From Magnetospirillum sp. XM-1 (GTDB taxonomy: Bacteria; Pseudomonadota; Alphaproteobacteria; Rhodospirillales; Magnetospirillaceae): DNA of 64,000 nucleotides. Location of the stretch: the NCBI RefSeq assembly GCF_001511835.1, contig NZ_LN997848.1, positions 3,314,001 through 3,378,000 on the forward strand. Direction: 5' to 3'. The notes below the pieces were generated by a model. The model did not search any database. It saw only the letters and a program-made list of their open reading frames with translations, and was not told where the DNA came from. Positions 41,300 to 56,422 of this stretch are shown here, in pieces (within the stretch, counting starts at the first letter, position 1; the number at the start of each line of letters is the position of its first letter). Both the position numbers and the translations under genes were made by a program.

Positions 41300-41314
41300 C
41301 CCTCGTCCCGTTCC

Positions 41315-42373
41315 TCAGGGCAATTGCAACTCGTCGTCGCCCAGCGGCTGGAAATACGCCGCCACCGCCAGTTCGTCCACCTCGGCCAGGCTGGACGGAG
41401 TCCAGGCCGGCCGTTTGTCCTTATCTACGACCAGAGCCCGGATTCCCTCAAGGAAATCGTGCCCCAGCAGGAAATGCCAGGCGAGACGGAATTCCCGCCG
41501 GATCGCCTCGTCGAAGCCCAGGTCCCGCCCCTCGCGCAGCTGCCGGCTGGTCACCGCCAGGCTGAAGGGCGCGCGGCCCGACAAGTCCCATATGGTGTCC
41601 CAGGCCCATTGTCCGCCATCTCCGCGCAGCGCCTCGATGACGTCGGCTAGCCGGCGCGGGGCGAAACACCGTTCCAGACTGTCCACATGGCGGACCAGCG
41701 GCCCGTCGCCGGGCTCCTGGTGAAACCGCGCCAGGGTGGCGGCCACCGCGTCAGGGGGATCGGCGGATTGGGACGCCGCCACCAGGGCCGTGCGCAATTC
41801 GTCGAGGCGCCCGGAGGGCACGAAATGGGTGGCGATACCCGCCCACAGGGAATCGGCCGGGCCCAATTGCTTGCCGGTCAGGCCGAGATAGAGGCCCACG
41901 GAACCGGGGCAGCGGTTGAGGAACCAGGTGGCCCCCACGTCGGGAAAGAAGCCGATGCCGGTCTCGGGCATGGCGAAGCGGGTGCGCTCGGTGGCGACGC
42001 GAAAGCCGCCGTTGACCGACAATCCGGCCCCGCCCCCCATGCAGATGCCGTCCAGCAGCGAGACATAGGGCTTGGGGTAACGGTAGATACGGCGGTTCAG
42101 CCGGTATTCGGTGGAAAAGACGTCGCGGTTGAAGCCGTGATCGCCCCGCTTCGCCGCGTCCCACACCATGCGGATGTCGCCGCCGGCGCAAAAGGCCCGC
42201 TCGCCCTCGCCCTCGATCAGCACCACGGAAACGTCCGGATCGTCTTCCCAGCCGCTTAAGCTTCGCGTGATGTCGTGGTACTGCGCCGCCGACAATGCGT
42301 TCAGCACCTTGGGCCGGTTGAGCAGGATGCGCCCCAGCCGCCCGTCGCGGCCGATCACCGTCTCGCCATTCAT
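41315..42373 (-). CDS. 3-hydroxyisobutyryl-CoA hydrolase (enoyl-CoA hydratase/isomerase family)
   Basis: 352 residues, longer than classical enoyl-CoA hydratases and typical of the ECH_2/HIBCH group. The oxyanion-hole motifs are FCAGGDIRMV and GICMGGGAGLSVNGGFRVAT, with ETGIGFFPDVGATWFL carrying the catalytic acids. It releases 3-hydroxyisobutyrate in valine breakdown, linking to methylmalonyl-CoA and propionyl-CoA metabolism served elsewhere in the window. The C-terminal region WAFPAGARFP-like FRLAWHFLLGHDFLEGIRA and RPAWTPSSL is characteristic (parts shown). Confidence 0.88.
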   Translation of the reverse strand: MNGETVIGRDGRLGRILLNRPKVLNALSAAQYHDITRSLSGWEDDPDVSVVLIEGEGERAFCAGGDIRMVWDAAKRGDHGFNRDVFSTEYRLNRRIYRYPKPYVSLLDGICMGGGAGLSVNGGFRVATERTRFAMPETGIGFFPDVGATWFLNRCPGSVGLYLGLTGKQLGPADSLWAGIATHFVPSGRLDELRTALVAASQSADPPDAVAATLARFHQEPGDGPLVRHVDSLERCFAPRRLADVIEALRGDGGQWAWDTIWDLSGRAPFSLAVTSRQLREGRDLGFDEAIRREFRLAWHFLLGHDFLEGIRALVVDKDKRPAWTPSSLAEVDELAVAAYFQPLGDDELQLP

Positions 42374-42412
42374 CGCCGCCCCTCTTAATCCACCAAATAA
42401 CTAGATTTATTA

Positions 42413-42441
42413 TTGACAGCACACAAAATTTGCGTGAAATT
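42413..42441 (+). promoter_or_regulatory. Possible promoter of the sulfhydrylase gene
   Basis: TTGACA (42413-42418) is a perfect -35 in an AT-rich stretch; the -10 at 17 bases (GAAATT) is weak. I looked for SAM-type riboswitch features in 42440-42538 and saw none. Confidence 0.3.
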
Positions 42442-42538
42442 TTTTCCATTGCCAAAAAGGCTTCCGTTGCCGACCCTTGCGCGGTCGAATCTCACGCCAC
42501 TTACCGCCCCGGCGGCCAACCACAGGAATGCGACGCCC

Positions 42539-44975
<2,437 letters not shown>

Positions 44976-45090
44976 GCCGCAAGCCGCCATATGGAGGAAA
45001 GCCCTCCCTCGCGGCGATATTGAACACATGTTTTTAGTAGTTAACCAAAGTCAAGAATGGAAGGCCGCATTGAGGTATATGATTACCGAC

Positions 45091-45126
45091 AAATACCGCA
45101 TGATTTGGTGTTGAACGGCGGTATTT
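45091..45126. promoter_or_regulatory. Inverted repeat upstream of the pentapeptide gene
   Basis: AAATACCGC (45091-45099) and GCGGTATTT (45118-45126), 9-bp perfect arms 18 bases apart, 25 bases before the ATG of the pentapeptide gene. It could be an operator or a leader hairpin near the ribosome site (GGAAGGA). Confidence 0.4.
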
Positions 45127-45151
45127 CCGAAACCAGGGAAGGACCAGCGCG

Positions 45152-45664
45152 ATGACCAGGATCAAGAACCGGCTGTACCAGGGTGCCCTCCTCTCGCTCC
45201 TCGCCATGGCGGCCGCCGTCCCGGCCCTGGCCAACGACAAGGGCGTGGTCAATCCTGCCTGCAAGGCCGAGCCCGAAAACCAGTGCGCTTTCGGCGAACT
45301 GCGCAACGCCAACCTGGCCGGCAAGGACCTGCACGACGGCAATTACGATACCGCCCGCCTGGACGGCGCCAACCTGTCCGGCGCCAACCTCAGCGGCTCG
45401 AGCATGCAGGTCGCCAACCTGACCAAGGCCAATCTGCATAACGCCAAGCTGGTTCACACCCACCTGCACGCCGCCCAGTTGATGGGGGCCGACCTGTCGG
45501 GCGCCGACCTGTCGGACGCCATCATGACCAAGACCTTTGCCATGGGCGCCAATTTCAAGGGCGCCAATCTGACCCACGCGTCGCTGCAAGGCGCCAATTT
45601 CTCCGGTGCCATCTGGACCGACGGGCATGTCTGCAAGGAAGATTCCATCGGCGGCTGCCGCTAG
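45152..45664 (+). CDS. Secreted pentapeptide-repeat protein
   Basis: 170 residues. Sec signal peptide (MTRIKNRLYQGALLSLLAMA, cleavage near ALANDK). Residues ~48-160 are A(N/D)LxG-type pentapeptides (NANLAGKDL, GANLSGANLSG, MGADLSGADLSDA, GANFKGANL) forming about two dozen repeats of a right-handed beta-helix. Two cysteines near the N-terminus (C36-region and C43-region) and two at the C-terminus (VCKEDSIGGC) could cap it with disulfides. It is periplasmic or exported. The SUMF-domain gene follows after 24 bases. Confidence 0.85.
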   Translation: MTRIKNRLYQGALLSLLAMAAAVPALANDKGVVNPACKAEPENQCAFGELRNANLAGKDLHDGNYDTARLDGANLSGANLSGSSMQVANLTKANLHNAKLVHTHLHAAQLMGADLSGADLSDAIMTKTFAMGANFKGANLTHASLQGANFSGAIWTDGHVCKEDSIGGCR

Positions 45665-45688
45665 AACCATGAGGAGAGGGTCGCGATT

Positions 45689-46480
45689 ATGAGAGTTCCC
45701 CACCTGCTGATTGCGGCCCTCGCGCTCGCCGTTCCTGCGGCCGTCCAGGCCGATGCCCCAGCCCCGGGCAAGAGCTTCAAGGATTGCGCCTTCTGCCCCG
45801 AGATGGTGGTGATCCCCGCCGGTTCGGTGACCGCCGGCAATCCCAAGGATTACGAGGACCCGGAGCCCGACGCCCCCAAGCGCCCGACCATCGCCGCCGC
45901 CAAGCCCTACGCCATCGGCAAGTACGAGGTCACCCAGGCCGAGTGGGAAGCGGTGATGGGCTCGAACCCCAGCGAGAACAAGGGACCCAACAATCCGGTC
46001 GAGCATGTGGACTGGAAGATCATCCAGGAGTTCATCGCCAAGCTGAACGCCAAGTCGGGCCAGACCTACCGCCTGCCCACGGAAGTGGAGTGGGAATACG
46101 CCGCCCGCGCCGGGTCGTCGGCCTCCTATTCCCATGGCGAGGACGAGAAGACGCTGGGCGAATACGCCTGGTACGCCGCCAATTCCGGCAACGTCACCCA
46201 CCCGGTGGGCAGCCGCAAGCCCAACGCCTTCGGCCTTTACGACATGCACGGCAATGTCTGGGAATGGACGGCCGACTGCTATCTGGAAAAGTTCATCGCC
46301 GGACTGAAGGACCAGAAGTTCTCCAAGGACTGGGAGACCGGCTGCTACCGCGTGACGCGGGGCGGTTCGGCGCTGAACCTGCCCATGGCGGTGACCAGCT
46401 GGTACCGTGCCTCGCTGAAGCAGCCGCTCCACAACGCCAATCTCGGCTTCCGGCTGGCCAAGACCCTGCCGGAGAAGTGA
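45689..46480 (+). CDS. Secreted SUMF1/formylglycine-generating-enzyme-fold protein
   Basis: 263 residues with a signal peptide (cleavage near AVQADA). FGE-sulfatase (SUMF1) domain motifs: GKYEVTQAEWEAVMG, NPVEHVDWK, YRLPTEVEWEYAARAG, GLYDMHGNVWEWTADCY, and a C-terminal RGGSA ... LGFRLAK. The cysteine pair used for catalysis by true formylglycine-generating enzymes is not in the usual C-terminal place, so a binding or other role is more likely. An N-terminal CxxC (CAFC) follows the signal. It is co-transcribed with the pentapeptide gene. The substrate is unknown. Confidence 0.82.
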   Translation: MRVPHLLIAALALAVPAAVQADAPAPGKSFKDCAFCPEMVVIPAGSVTAGNPKDYEDPEPDAPKRPTIAAAKPYAIGKYEVTQAEWEAVMGSNPSENKGPNNPVEHVDWKIIQEFIAKLNAKSGQTYRLPTEVEWEYAARAGSSASYSHGEDEKTLGEYAWYAANSGNVTHPVGSRKPNAFGLYDMHGNVWEWTADCYLEKFIAGLKDQKFSKDWETGCYRVTRGGSALNLPMAVTSWYRASLKQPLHNANLGFRLAKTLPEK

Positions 46481-47287
46481 TCAGAACGGCGGCGGCGCGT
46501 CGGGCGACAGGATCTCGATGCCGCCGAAGGCCTGCCCGCTTTCCTTGGGCAGGCAGGCCATGTTGAGCGAGGCGGTGTTGCCGAACACGTTCTCGGCGTT
46601 GCCGCGCGGATTGTGGGGCGAGTAAAGCGGCACCACGTGCCACCACAGCCGATAGCCCAGGTCGAGGATGCGCTTGATCAGCGCCGCCGACTTGTCCCGG
46701 CGGTCGTTCTCCACGTAAAGCAGCGGGCGGGTGCGCAGAATGGTGTCGCGGGCGCCGTCGATCACCTCGGATTCGGCGCCTTCCACGTCGACCTTGATCA
46801 GCTTCACGGCCGCCAGGTTATAGGAATCCAGGGTGCGGACGGGGCAATCCTCCCCCTCCTCTCCGCCCAACGACAGGCCGCCGAAATTCTCGACCCGCGA
46901 GATATCCAGTTCGGGAACCTTGATACTCCCCGCCTCGGCGCCGAGCGCCACCCGCTCGGCATGGGCGTGCCGAAAGCCGTTGAGCAGCAGGTTGGTGGTG
47001 AGGATGGCGTGAATGGCGCGCTGCGCCTCGAAGGCCAGCACCCGCCCATTCGCCCCCACCAGCCCGGCCAGGGGCAGGGTCAGGCCGCCGATATTGGCGC
47101 CCGCCTCCACCACGGTATCGCCGGCAGTGACGAAGTGGCGGAACAGGGCGGTCTCGCCCTCGGAATACTCGCCATAGGTGGCGATGGAGCGCCCCACCCA
47201 GATGTCGCCGGCGGGAAACAGCATGGTGCCGTAGCGCGTGGGCGCCACCCCCAGATAGGGTGGCAGCGAGAGGGAAGACTGACTCAT
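46481..47287 (-). CDS. FkbM-family methyltransferase
   Basis: 268 residues. SAM-binding motif VVEAGANIGGLTLPLAG, then VLAFEAQRAIHAIL and the FkbM segment KLIKVDVEGAESEVIDGA. FkbM methyltransferases typically O-methylate sugars or polyketides. It begins right after the stop of the membrane glycosidase gene (adjacent bases 47288/47287), so the two are translated as a unit and likely act on the same surface glycan. Confidence 0.85.
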   Translation of the reverse strand: MSQSSLSLPPYLGVAPTRYGTMLFPAGDIWVGRSIATYGEYSEGETALFRHFVTAGDTVVEAGANIGGLTLPLAGLVGANGRVLAFEAQRAIHAILTTNLLLNGFRHAHAERVALGAEAGSIKVPELDISRVENFGGLSLGGEEGEDCPVRTLDSYNLAAVKLIKVDVEGAESEVIDGARDTILRTRPLLYVENDRRDKSAALIKRILDLGYRLWWHVVPLYSPHNPRGNAENVFGNTASLNMACLPKESGQAFGGIEILSPDAPPPF

Positions 47288-48973
47288 CTAGCTCACCTTT
47301 TCCGACCGCAACCGCCATTCAGCCCAGAACGGCAGGATCATCACCGCCACCATGGCGGCCCAGACGCACATTTCCTGATTCTCCCACAGGGCGCGGACCA
47401 GCAGGGGAATGCGGTCCGACCATTGGGGATGAGAGGTGATGAAATCGTCGCCGCGCGACAGCGCCCAGGCCTCGGACAGCGGCGCCGCCAGGGCCGACAG
47501 GGCCAGCCCGACGGCAAAGCGCCTTGCCATGCCGAAGCCGTCGCCCCCGAACAGCCGCCCGGCGGCGAAGGCCTCTTTCCACGACTTGCCCAGGACCACC
47601 ATGCGGCCGATGGCATAAAGGGTGAGGCCGATGCAAGGCGCCAGGAACTCGATGGGCGGAATATCGCGGTAACGGCCATGCAGCAGCAGGGTGGCCCCCA
47701 CCACGATGGCGGCGAAGCCATAGAGCGGCACGATCTTTTCCGCCCACGGCCAGTTCAGCCTGGCCGGTTCGCGGCGGAATTGCTGGGCGGCGGCCCAGGC
47801 CAGGGTGATGGACAAGGCGGCGTGCAGGCCGATGCGGGCCCAGGCCCAGATGTCTTCCAGACGGTCATAGGCCATGGCCTGGGCGTTGACGGTCTGCCAG
47901 GTGATGAACAGCCCGGCCAGTTGGGCCAGGACCAGCACGAACAGGCCGCCCTTCACGTCATAGCGGTCCCAGCGCCGCCACAACAGCGCCAGCGACAGGG
48001 CCGAACCGATCAGCACGGCCGCCGCCGCGTGGCGCGGCCAGTCGGGGCTGGGTTCGACCGGGCCGGACATGGCGTACTTGACCCGGCGGTTCTCGTCCAC
48101 CACGCCCCATTTGGCCCCCACGGTCCCTTCCAGGAAGGCCTTCCACGGCTGGTCGAAGGCCTCGACCACGTTGTAGTCGAAGCCGTTCTCCTTGGAGACC
48201 AGGGCCAGCGTGCGCACGAAGCGCGCCGCGTTCTCCATGTCGGCGACGGCGGGTCCGCGCGAACGGCCCCGGGTCGGCCAGCCGGCCTCGCCGATCAGGA
48301 TGGGCTTGCCGAACTGCTCGGCCATGCGCTTGTAGATGGCGACGATATGCTTGGCGGCGCCGTCCACGCCGATGGGCTCGTCCTCCCAATAGGGCAGGAT
48401 GTGGATGGTGAGGAAATCCACCTCCTTGGCCACTTCCGGGTATTTCAGCCAGAAGGCCCAGACGTCGGCATAGGACACCGGCTGCTTCACCGCCGCCTTG
48501 ACCTTGCGGATGTAGCCGATCAGCTGCTCGGGCGGCAGATCCTGGCGCAGCAGCACCTCGTTGCCGACGATGACCCGCTTGATGACGTCGGGATAGGCGT
48601 TGGCCGCCTTGATCAGCGCGTCCACCTCGGCATCGTTGATGGCGAACTTCTTGCCCAGCCAGGCCGAGTGGGTGACCTCGATGCCGTATTTGCGGCCCAG
48701 CTCCGGCACCACGTCCAAGCCTTCCCGCGAGGTGTAGGTGCGCACCCCCTTGGCCACGCCCACCAGGCTCTTCATGTCGGCGGCGATCTGGTCCGAGCTG
48801 GGATAGATCTGGGTGATGGGCCCCTGGCCCCGGCGGAACGGCGCGAAGGACACCGAGGGAAACGGCTCGTTGAACGACAGCTCCACCGGCACCGGCCGGT
48901 TGAACCACCACCAGCCGGCGGCGTTGAGGACGGCCAGGACGAAGACGGCGAAAAGAACGGAAAAGCGGTTCAT
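47288..48973 (-). CDS. Membrane-anchored GH17-like beta-glucosidase/glucanosyltransferase domain protein
   Basis: 561 residues. An N-terminal membrane anchor (~5-25), then a TIM-barrel domain (~45-330) of the glycoside hydrolase 17 type: acid/base VIVGNEVLLR and nucleophile-region ILIGEAGWPTRGR. It is followed by seven to eight membrane spans (~320-555). This combination resembles proteins involved in beta-1,3/1,6-glucan synthesis or remodelling in rhizobia. The catalytic domain would face the periplasm. The FkbM gene follows directly. The substrate is inferred only from the family. Confidence 0.8.
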   Translation of the reverse strand: MNRFSVLFAVFVLAVLNAAGWWWFNRPVPVELSFNEPFPSVSFAPFRRGQGPITQIYPSSDQIAADMKSLVGVAKGVRTYTSREGLDVVPELGRKYGIEVTHSAWLGKKFAINDAEVDALIKAANAYPDVIKRVIVGNEVLLRQDLPPEQLIGYIRKVKAAVKQPVSYADVWAFWLKYPEVAKEVDFLTIHILPYWEDEPIGVDGAAKHIVAIYKRMAEQFGKPILIGEAGWPTRGRSRGPAVADMENAARFVRTLALVSKENGFDYNVVEAFDQPWKAFLEGTVGAKWGVVDENRRVKYAMSGPVEPSPDWPRHAAAAVLIGSALSLALLWRRWDRYDVKGGLFVLVLAQLAGLFITWQTVNAQAMAYDRLEDIWAWARIGLHAALSITLAWAAAQQFRREPARLNWPWAEKIVPLYGFAAIVVGATLLLHGRYRDIPPIEFLAPCIGLTLYAIGRMVVLGKSWKEAFAAGRLFGGDGFGMARRFAVGLALSALAAPLSEAWALSRGDDFITSHPQWSDRIPLLVRALWENQEMCVWAAMVAVMILPFWAEWRLRSEKVS

Positions 48974-49028
48974 GGGGATCCCGAACGGCAGAAGCTATGG
49001 TTTTGTCTATTCCCCGGCACGGGAGGCG

Positions 49029-49498
49029 TCAATTCCTCTTGCCCGCGCCGCCCAGGGCGGAGGCGAAGTCGAAATCGCCCGACTGATCGAAGGCCGCCCG
49101 GCCGCCATGGGCCAGGAACAAGGAACCCGACAGCCGGTACTCCACGCCCTTGGCGTCGGGAACGCCCACCATCTGGCGCATCAGATCGGTGGTGGCGACA
49201 TGGGCCACCCCCGCCACCTCGGTCTCGCCCAGGCGCGGCACGGTGACCGCCTTGTCGCTGGTGCCCTTGGCGAAGGTCTTGCCGTTGATGTCGATGGCGA
49301 AGCGCATGCCGTCAATGCTCATGGGCGCATTGTTGGGATTGCGCACCCGAAGGGTCACGGCCAGGCGCTGTTCCATCAGCGACACGTCCACCGGCACCAT
49401 GGAGAGCAGCACCACTTCCGGAGGCTCGGCGAATTCCGAAGGCGTGCAGGCGGCAAGCCCCAGGAACACCACCAAAGCCGTCAGCCATTTGGACGCCA

Positions 49499-49499
<1 letters not shown>
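49029..49499 (-). CDS. LEA type-2 (WHy domain) lipoprotein
   Basis: 156 residues, ATG at 49499 overlapping the dnaE stop by one base (TGATG). Lipoprotein signal with lipobox GLAAC. The mature region is a WHy/LEA-2 beta sandwich (RLAVTLRVRNPNNAPMSIDGM, FAIDINGKTFAKG, typical NPN motif). Such proteins are linked with desiccation or cell-envelope stress; function in bacteria is poorly known. Translational coupling to dnaE is odd but the orientation and overlap are clear. Confidence 0.82.
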
Positions 49500-52963
<3,464 letters not shown>

Positions 52964-52995
52964 GGCGGCGAGATTACCCTAGTCGGGCCGCCCCG

Positions 52996-54207
52996 TCACC
53001 CGCCTGTCGCCGCCGCCCAGCATTCGTCCAGATGCTCCTTGCAGACGGCCACCACTTGCGCGTCCAGCTTGCCTGCGAACACCATGCCGTCCATCAGGGC
53101 GGCGATCTCGTCGGGGATCAGCGGCGCGCGGTAGGGACGGTGCTGGGCCAGGGCCTGGAACACGTCGGCCACCGCCACGATGCGGGCCTCCGGGCACAGC
53201 TCGGCCTCCTTCAGATGGAAGGGATAACCGTTGCCTGACAGGCATTCGTGGTGGAACCCCGCCCAATCGGCGATGGCGCCGGGGCCGAAGGCGTGGGTGA
53301 GGATCACCCTGGTGTCGAAGGCGTGCCGGGCCATGCGCAGGCGGTCGGCGGCGTCCAGCGCCCCCTGGCGGTCCAGCAGTTCGTCGGGGATGCGCAGCTT
53401 GCCGATGTCGTGCAGATAGCCGGCGATCTCGAGCCCGCGGCGGGTCGCCTCGCCCAGGCCCATGGCCTGACCCAGCAGCACGGAAACCTTCGCCACCCCG
53501 CCGCTGTGACACTCGGTATAGGGGCTCTTGCGGTCGATGATGCCGCCCACCACCGCCGCAAGACGCAGCACGGCGCAGGAATCGAGCAGCTCGGGCGGCC
53601 CCAGGGCGGTCCGGCGGGCCAGGGCTTCCGACAGGACCGGCTCCTCCAGGGCGAACCAGAAGGCCTCGCAGCGGGCCAGACGGTCGAGCGCCGCCAGTCC
53701 TTGCGGCGCGAAATATCCGCCATGACCTTTAAGCGCCGCCACCAGATCGCGCCCGGGGGTGACCCCGCCCTGAAGCAGCGCGTCGGTGCGGTCGGCCAGG
53801 CAGATCAGGTTGGCGGCGAGCGCCACGCCCTCGGTAACGCCCCGGTTGCACAGATTGGTCCAGGCGGTGTGATGCTCGGCCACCATTGGGGCCAGCGCCG
53901 CCAGTTCGGGAATGGAAGCGAGATAGCCGGCGCCCCGCTGGCAATGCTCCACCGAATCCGCCCAGCGCAGCGCCCCCATCAGGTCGTGGTGCTCACCGGT
54001 GGTGGAGACGCCGCAATCGTGCAGCAGGGCGGCGCGGAGCAGCGAGCGGATCTCGCCGTTCTCCCATCCCAGTTCCTCGGCCACATGCGCCGCGATCAGC
54101 CCGACGCGGCGCGAATGCCCGGTCTTGTCCACCCCCACCAGATCGAAGGCGTCGGACAGGGCCAGAACCAGACGGTCGAGATCGAAAACGCTCGGAATCG
54201 CACCCAT
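52996..54207 (-). CDS. Tandem HD-domain protein with HD-GYP-like C-terminus
   Basis: 403 residues from the ATG at 54207, preceded by AAGGGGGGGG; a start 7 codons upstream lacks such a site. Residues ~25-140 form a first HD domain (GHSRRVGLIAAHVAEELG, LLHDCG, AEHHTAW), and residues ~225-395 an HD-GYP domain (YTECHSGGVAKVSVLLG, YLHDIGKLRIPDELLD, HHECLSGNGYP). The GYP motif is present as NGYP. HD-GYP proteins hydrolyse cyclic-di-GMP or related dinucleotides. No sensor or receiver domain is visible, so the first HD may be regulatory. Confidence 0.85.
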   Translation of the reverse strand: MGAIPSVFDLDRLVLALSDAFDLVGVDKTGHSRRVGLIAAHVAEELGWENGEIRSLLRAALLHDCGVSTTGEHHDLMGALRWADSVEHCQRGAGYLASIPELAALAPMVAEHHTAWTNLCNRGVTEGVALAANLICLADRTDALLQGGVTPGRDLVAALKGHGGYFAPQGLAALDRLARCEAFWFALEEPVLSEALARRTALGPPELLDSCAVLRLAAVVGGIIDRKSPYTECHSGGVAKVSVLLGQAMGLGEATRRGLEIAGYLHDIGKLRIPDELLDRQGALDAADRLRMARHAFDTRVILTHAFGPGAIADWAGFHHECLSGNGYPFHLKEAELCPEARIVAVADVFQALAQHRPYRAPLIPDEIAALMDGMVFAGKLDAQVVAVCKEHLDECWAAATGG

Positions 54208-54343
54208 CGGCGCCCCCCCCTTCACCATCCGGGTGTAGTCTACTCCCCAGTGGCGACGGACTCCAGCCGCACCGGCGGTCTGCGGGCGGGACGCCCGCGC
54301 TCCAACACATTCACGGAGCGCCGGTATCTTGACCGCATCCCCC

Positions 54344-55024
54344 CTATTGCTCGACCAGCAGGCCCTCGCTCATCTTCACCACCCGGTCCATGCGGGCGGC
54401 CAGCTCGGGGTTGTGGGTGGCGATCAGGGCGGCGACGCCGGAGCCCTTGACCAGACGGATCAGTTCGTCGAACACGCCGTCGGCGGTGTGGGGATCAAGG
54501 TTGCCGGTGGGTTCGTCGGCCAGCAGGACACGGGGGGCGTTGGCCAGCGCCCGGCAGATGGCAACGCGCTGCTGCTCGCCGCCCGACAGCTGGCCGGGGC
54601 GGTGCTCGGCCCGTTCGGCCAGCTTCATGCGGCCCAGCAGTTCCATGGCCCGCGCGCGGGCCTGATCCTGGGGAACGCCGGCGATCATCTGGGGCAGGAT
54701 GACGTTCTCGGCGGCCGAGAATTCCGGCAGCAGGTGGTGGTACTGGTAGACGAAGCCCAGGTGCAGGCGGCGCAGCCCCGTGCGTTCCTTCTCGCCCAGG
54801 GCGCCGGCCGGATTGCCGGCCAGATGGACCTCGCCGGAATCGGGACGCTCCAACAGGCCGGCGATGTGCAGCAGGGTCGACTTGCCCGCGCCCGAGGGGC
54901 CGACCAGGGCGACGATCTCGCCGGCTCGGATCTCCAGGTTGGCGCCCTTCAACACCTCCAACTCCTCCTTGCCCTGGTGGAAGACGCGGCGGATGTTCTC
55001 CAGCTTCAGACCGGGATCACTCAT
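54344..55024 (-). CDS. lolD: Lipoprotein-releasing ABC transporter ATPase LolD
   Basis: 226 residues. Walker [12 protein letters not shown]-loop [14 protein letters not shown], signature LSGGEQQRV, Walker [17 protein letters not shown]-loop ATHNPELA. It drives extraction of outer-membrane lipoproteins from the inner membrane. Its start overlaps the end of lolE by 8 bases. The 115-base gap to the HD gene shows no feature. Confidence 0.95.
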   Translation of the reverse strand: MSDPGLKLENIRRVFHQGKEELEVLKGANLEIRAGEIVALVGPSGAGKSTLLHIAGLLERPDSGEVHLAGNPAGALGEKERTGLRRLHLGFVYQYHHLLPEFSAAENVILPQMIAGVPQDQARARAMELLGRMKLAERAEHRPGQLSGGEQQRVAICRALANAPRVLLADEPTGNLDPHTADGVFDELIRLVKGSGVAALIATHNPELAARMDRVVKMSEGLLVEQ

Positions 55025-56261
55025 AGCGAAGGGCCTCCACCGGATCGAGCTTGGCGGCGCGCCACGCCGGGTAGATGGTGGCGGCGAACGACAGGCCCAG
55101 CGCCATCAGCACCACGGTGACCACTTCGCGCGTCTCGACCCGGGCGGGCAGCTGGGTCAGGAAGTAGATCTCGGCGGCGAACAGCTCGCGACCGATGATG
55201 GACTGGATGAACTGGCGGATGTTCTCGATGTTGGTGGCGAAGGCCACCCCCAGGATGGTGCCCGCCACCGTCCCCACCACGCCGACCGAGGCGCCGGCCA
55301 GGAAGAAGATGCGCAAGATCATGCCCCTGGTCGCCCCCATGGTGCGCAGGATGGCGATGTCGCGCCCCTTGTCCTTCACCAGCATGATCAGGCTGGAGAT
55401 GATGTTGAAGGCCGCCACCAGGATGATCAGGGTGAGGATCAGGAACATGACGTTCCGTTCCACCTGGATGGCGTTGAAGAAGTTGGCGTTGGCCTGCTGC
55501 CAGTCGTAGATGTTGGCGGTGTTGCCGGTGATGTCCCAGATGGCCTTGCGGGTCTCGGGCACCATGTCGGGGTTCTCCAGGAACACCTCGATCTGGGTGA
55601 CGGCGTCGGGCAGGCGGAAATAGGTCTGGGCGGCTTCCAGCGGCATGAAGACGAAGCCGGAATCGTATTCGAACATGCCCACGTCGAAGGTGCCGACCAC
55701 TTTGTAGCCGCGCATGCGCGGCACGGTGCCGAACGCGGTGGCGTTGCCCTTGGGCGAGATCAGCGAGATGGGATCGCCGATGCGCACGCCCAACTTCTCG
55801 GCCAGGCGCTTGCCGATCACCACCGCGTCGTCGCCGGCGAAATCGGCGGGGTTGCCGCGATACTTCTTCTGGAAGATGGGCCGGGTCAGCAGGTCTTGCG
55901 CCCGCACGCCGCGCACGATGCCCCCCGTCCCCCCGCCGGCCGAGGTGATGAAGACCTGGCCCTCGGCAGTGGGGATCACCTTGGTGACGCCCGGCAGCTT
56001 ACGGATGGTTTCGGCCAGGGGATCGAAGCCGGCCAGCGGCGCGCCGGCGCCGTAGACGCCGATATGGCCGTTGATGCCGAGGATGCGGCCCAGCAATTCG
56101 TGGCGGAAACCGTTCATCACCGCCATCACCACGATCAGGGTGGCGACGCCAAGGCCGATTCCGGCCAGCGAGAACCCGGCGATGACCGAGATGAAGCCTT
56201 CCTTGCGCCGGGCCCGCAGATAGCGGAACGCCACCATGCGCTCGAACGAGTTGAAGATCAT
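55017..56261 (-). CDS. lolE: Lipoprotein-releasing ABC transporter permease LolC/LolE family
   Basis: 414 residues from the ATG at 56261; the frame stays open far upstream through another gene but the protein clearly begins [20 protein letters not shown]. There is one membrane span near the N-terminus ([20 protein letters not shown]), a large periplasmic domain, and three spans in the FtsX domain at the C-terminus. As is common in alphaproteobacteria, only one permease gene is seen, presumably working as a homodimer with LolD. It serves several lipoproteins encoded in this window. Confidence 0.93.
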   Translation of the reverse strand: MIFNSFERMVAFRYLRARRKEGFISVIAGFSLAGIGLGVATLIVVMAVMNGFRHELLGRILGINGHIGVYGAGAPLAGFDPLAETIRKLPGVTKVIPTAEGQVFITSAGGGTGGIVRGVRAQDLLTRPIFQKKYRGNPADFAGDDAVVIGKRLAEKLGVRIGDPISLISPKGNATAFGTVPRMRGYKVVGTFDVGMFEYDSGFVFMPLEAAQTYFRLPDAVTQIEVFLENPDMVPETRKAIWDITGNTANIYDWQQANANFFNAIQVERNVMFLILTLIILVAAFNIISSLIMLVKDKGRDIAILRTMGATRGMILRIFFLAGASVGVVGTVAGTILGVAFATNIENIRQFIQSIIGRELFAAEIYFLTQLPARVETREVVTVVLMALGLSFAATIYPAWRAAKLDPVEALRYE

Positions 56262-56379
56262 GAAACCCCGCGGATCAATCCTGGACCGGGACAATAGGCA
56301 ATGGCGGCCACCTTGGCAATTCATTGCCCTCAGTCTGCCTAAGCGCTCGCGGCATAAGCCGCGGCGCGCTTTGCGCTTG

Positions 56380-56419
56380 CCGTCTTGTCCCTGACCCGAA
56401 CAGGTCAGGGACAAGACGG
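56380..56419 (-). terminator. 17-bp perfect hairpin after the secreted unknown gene
   Basis: CCGTCTTGTCCCTGACC (56380-56396) and its reverse complement (56403-56419) around a 6-nt loop, starting 3 bases past the stop of the 56423 gene. There is no T-run after it, so its role as a terminator or mRNA-stabilising hairpin is an inference. Confidence 0.5.
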
Positions 56420-56422
56420 TGT

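Noticed and set aside
42442..42538. SAM riboswitch before the O-acetylhomoserine sulfhydrylase
   Set aside because: Position is typical for SAM-II in alphaproteobacteria, but I could not find the conserved pseudoknot elements or a terminator alternative.
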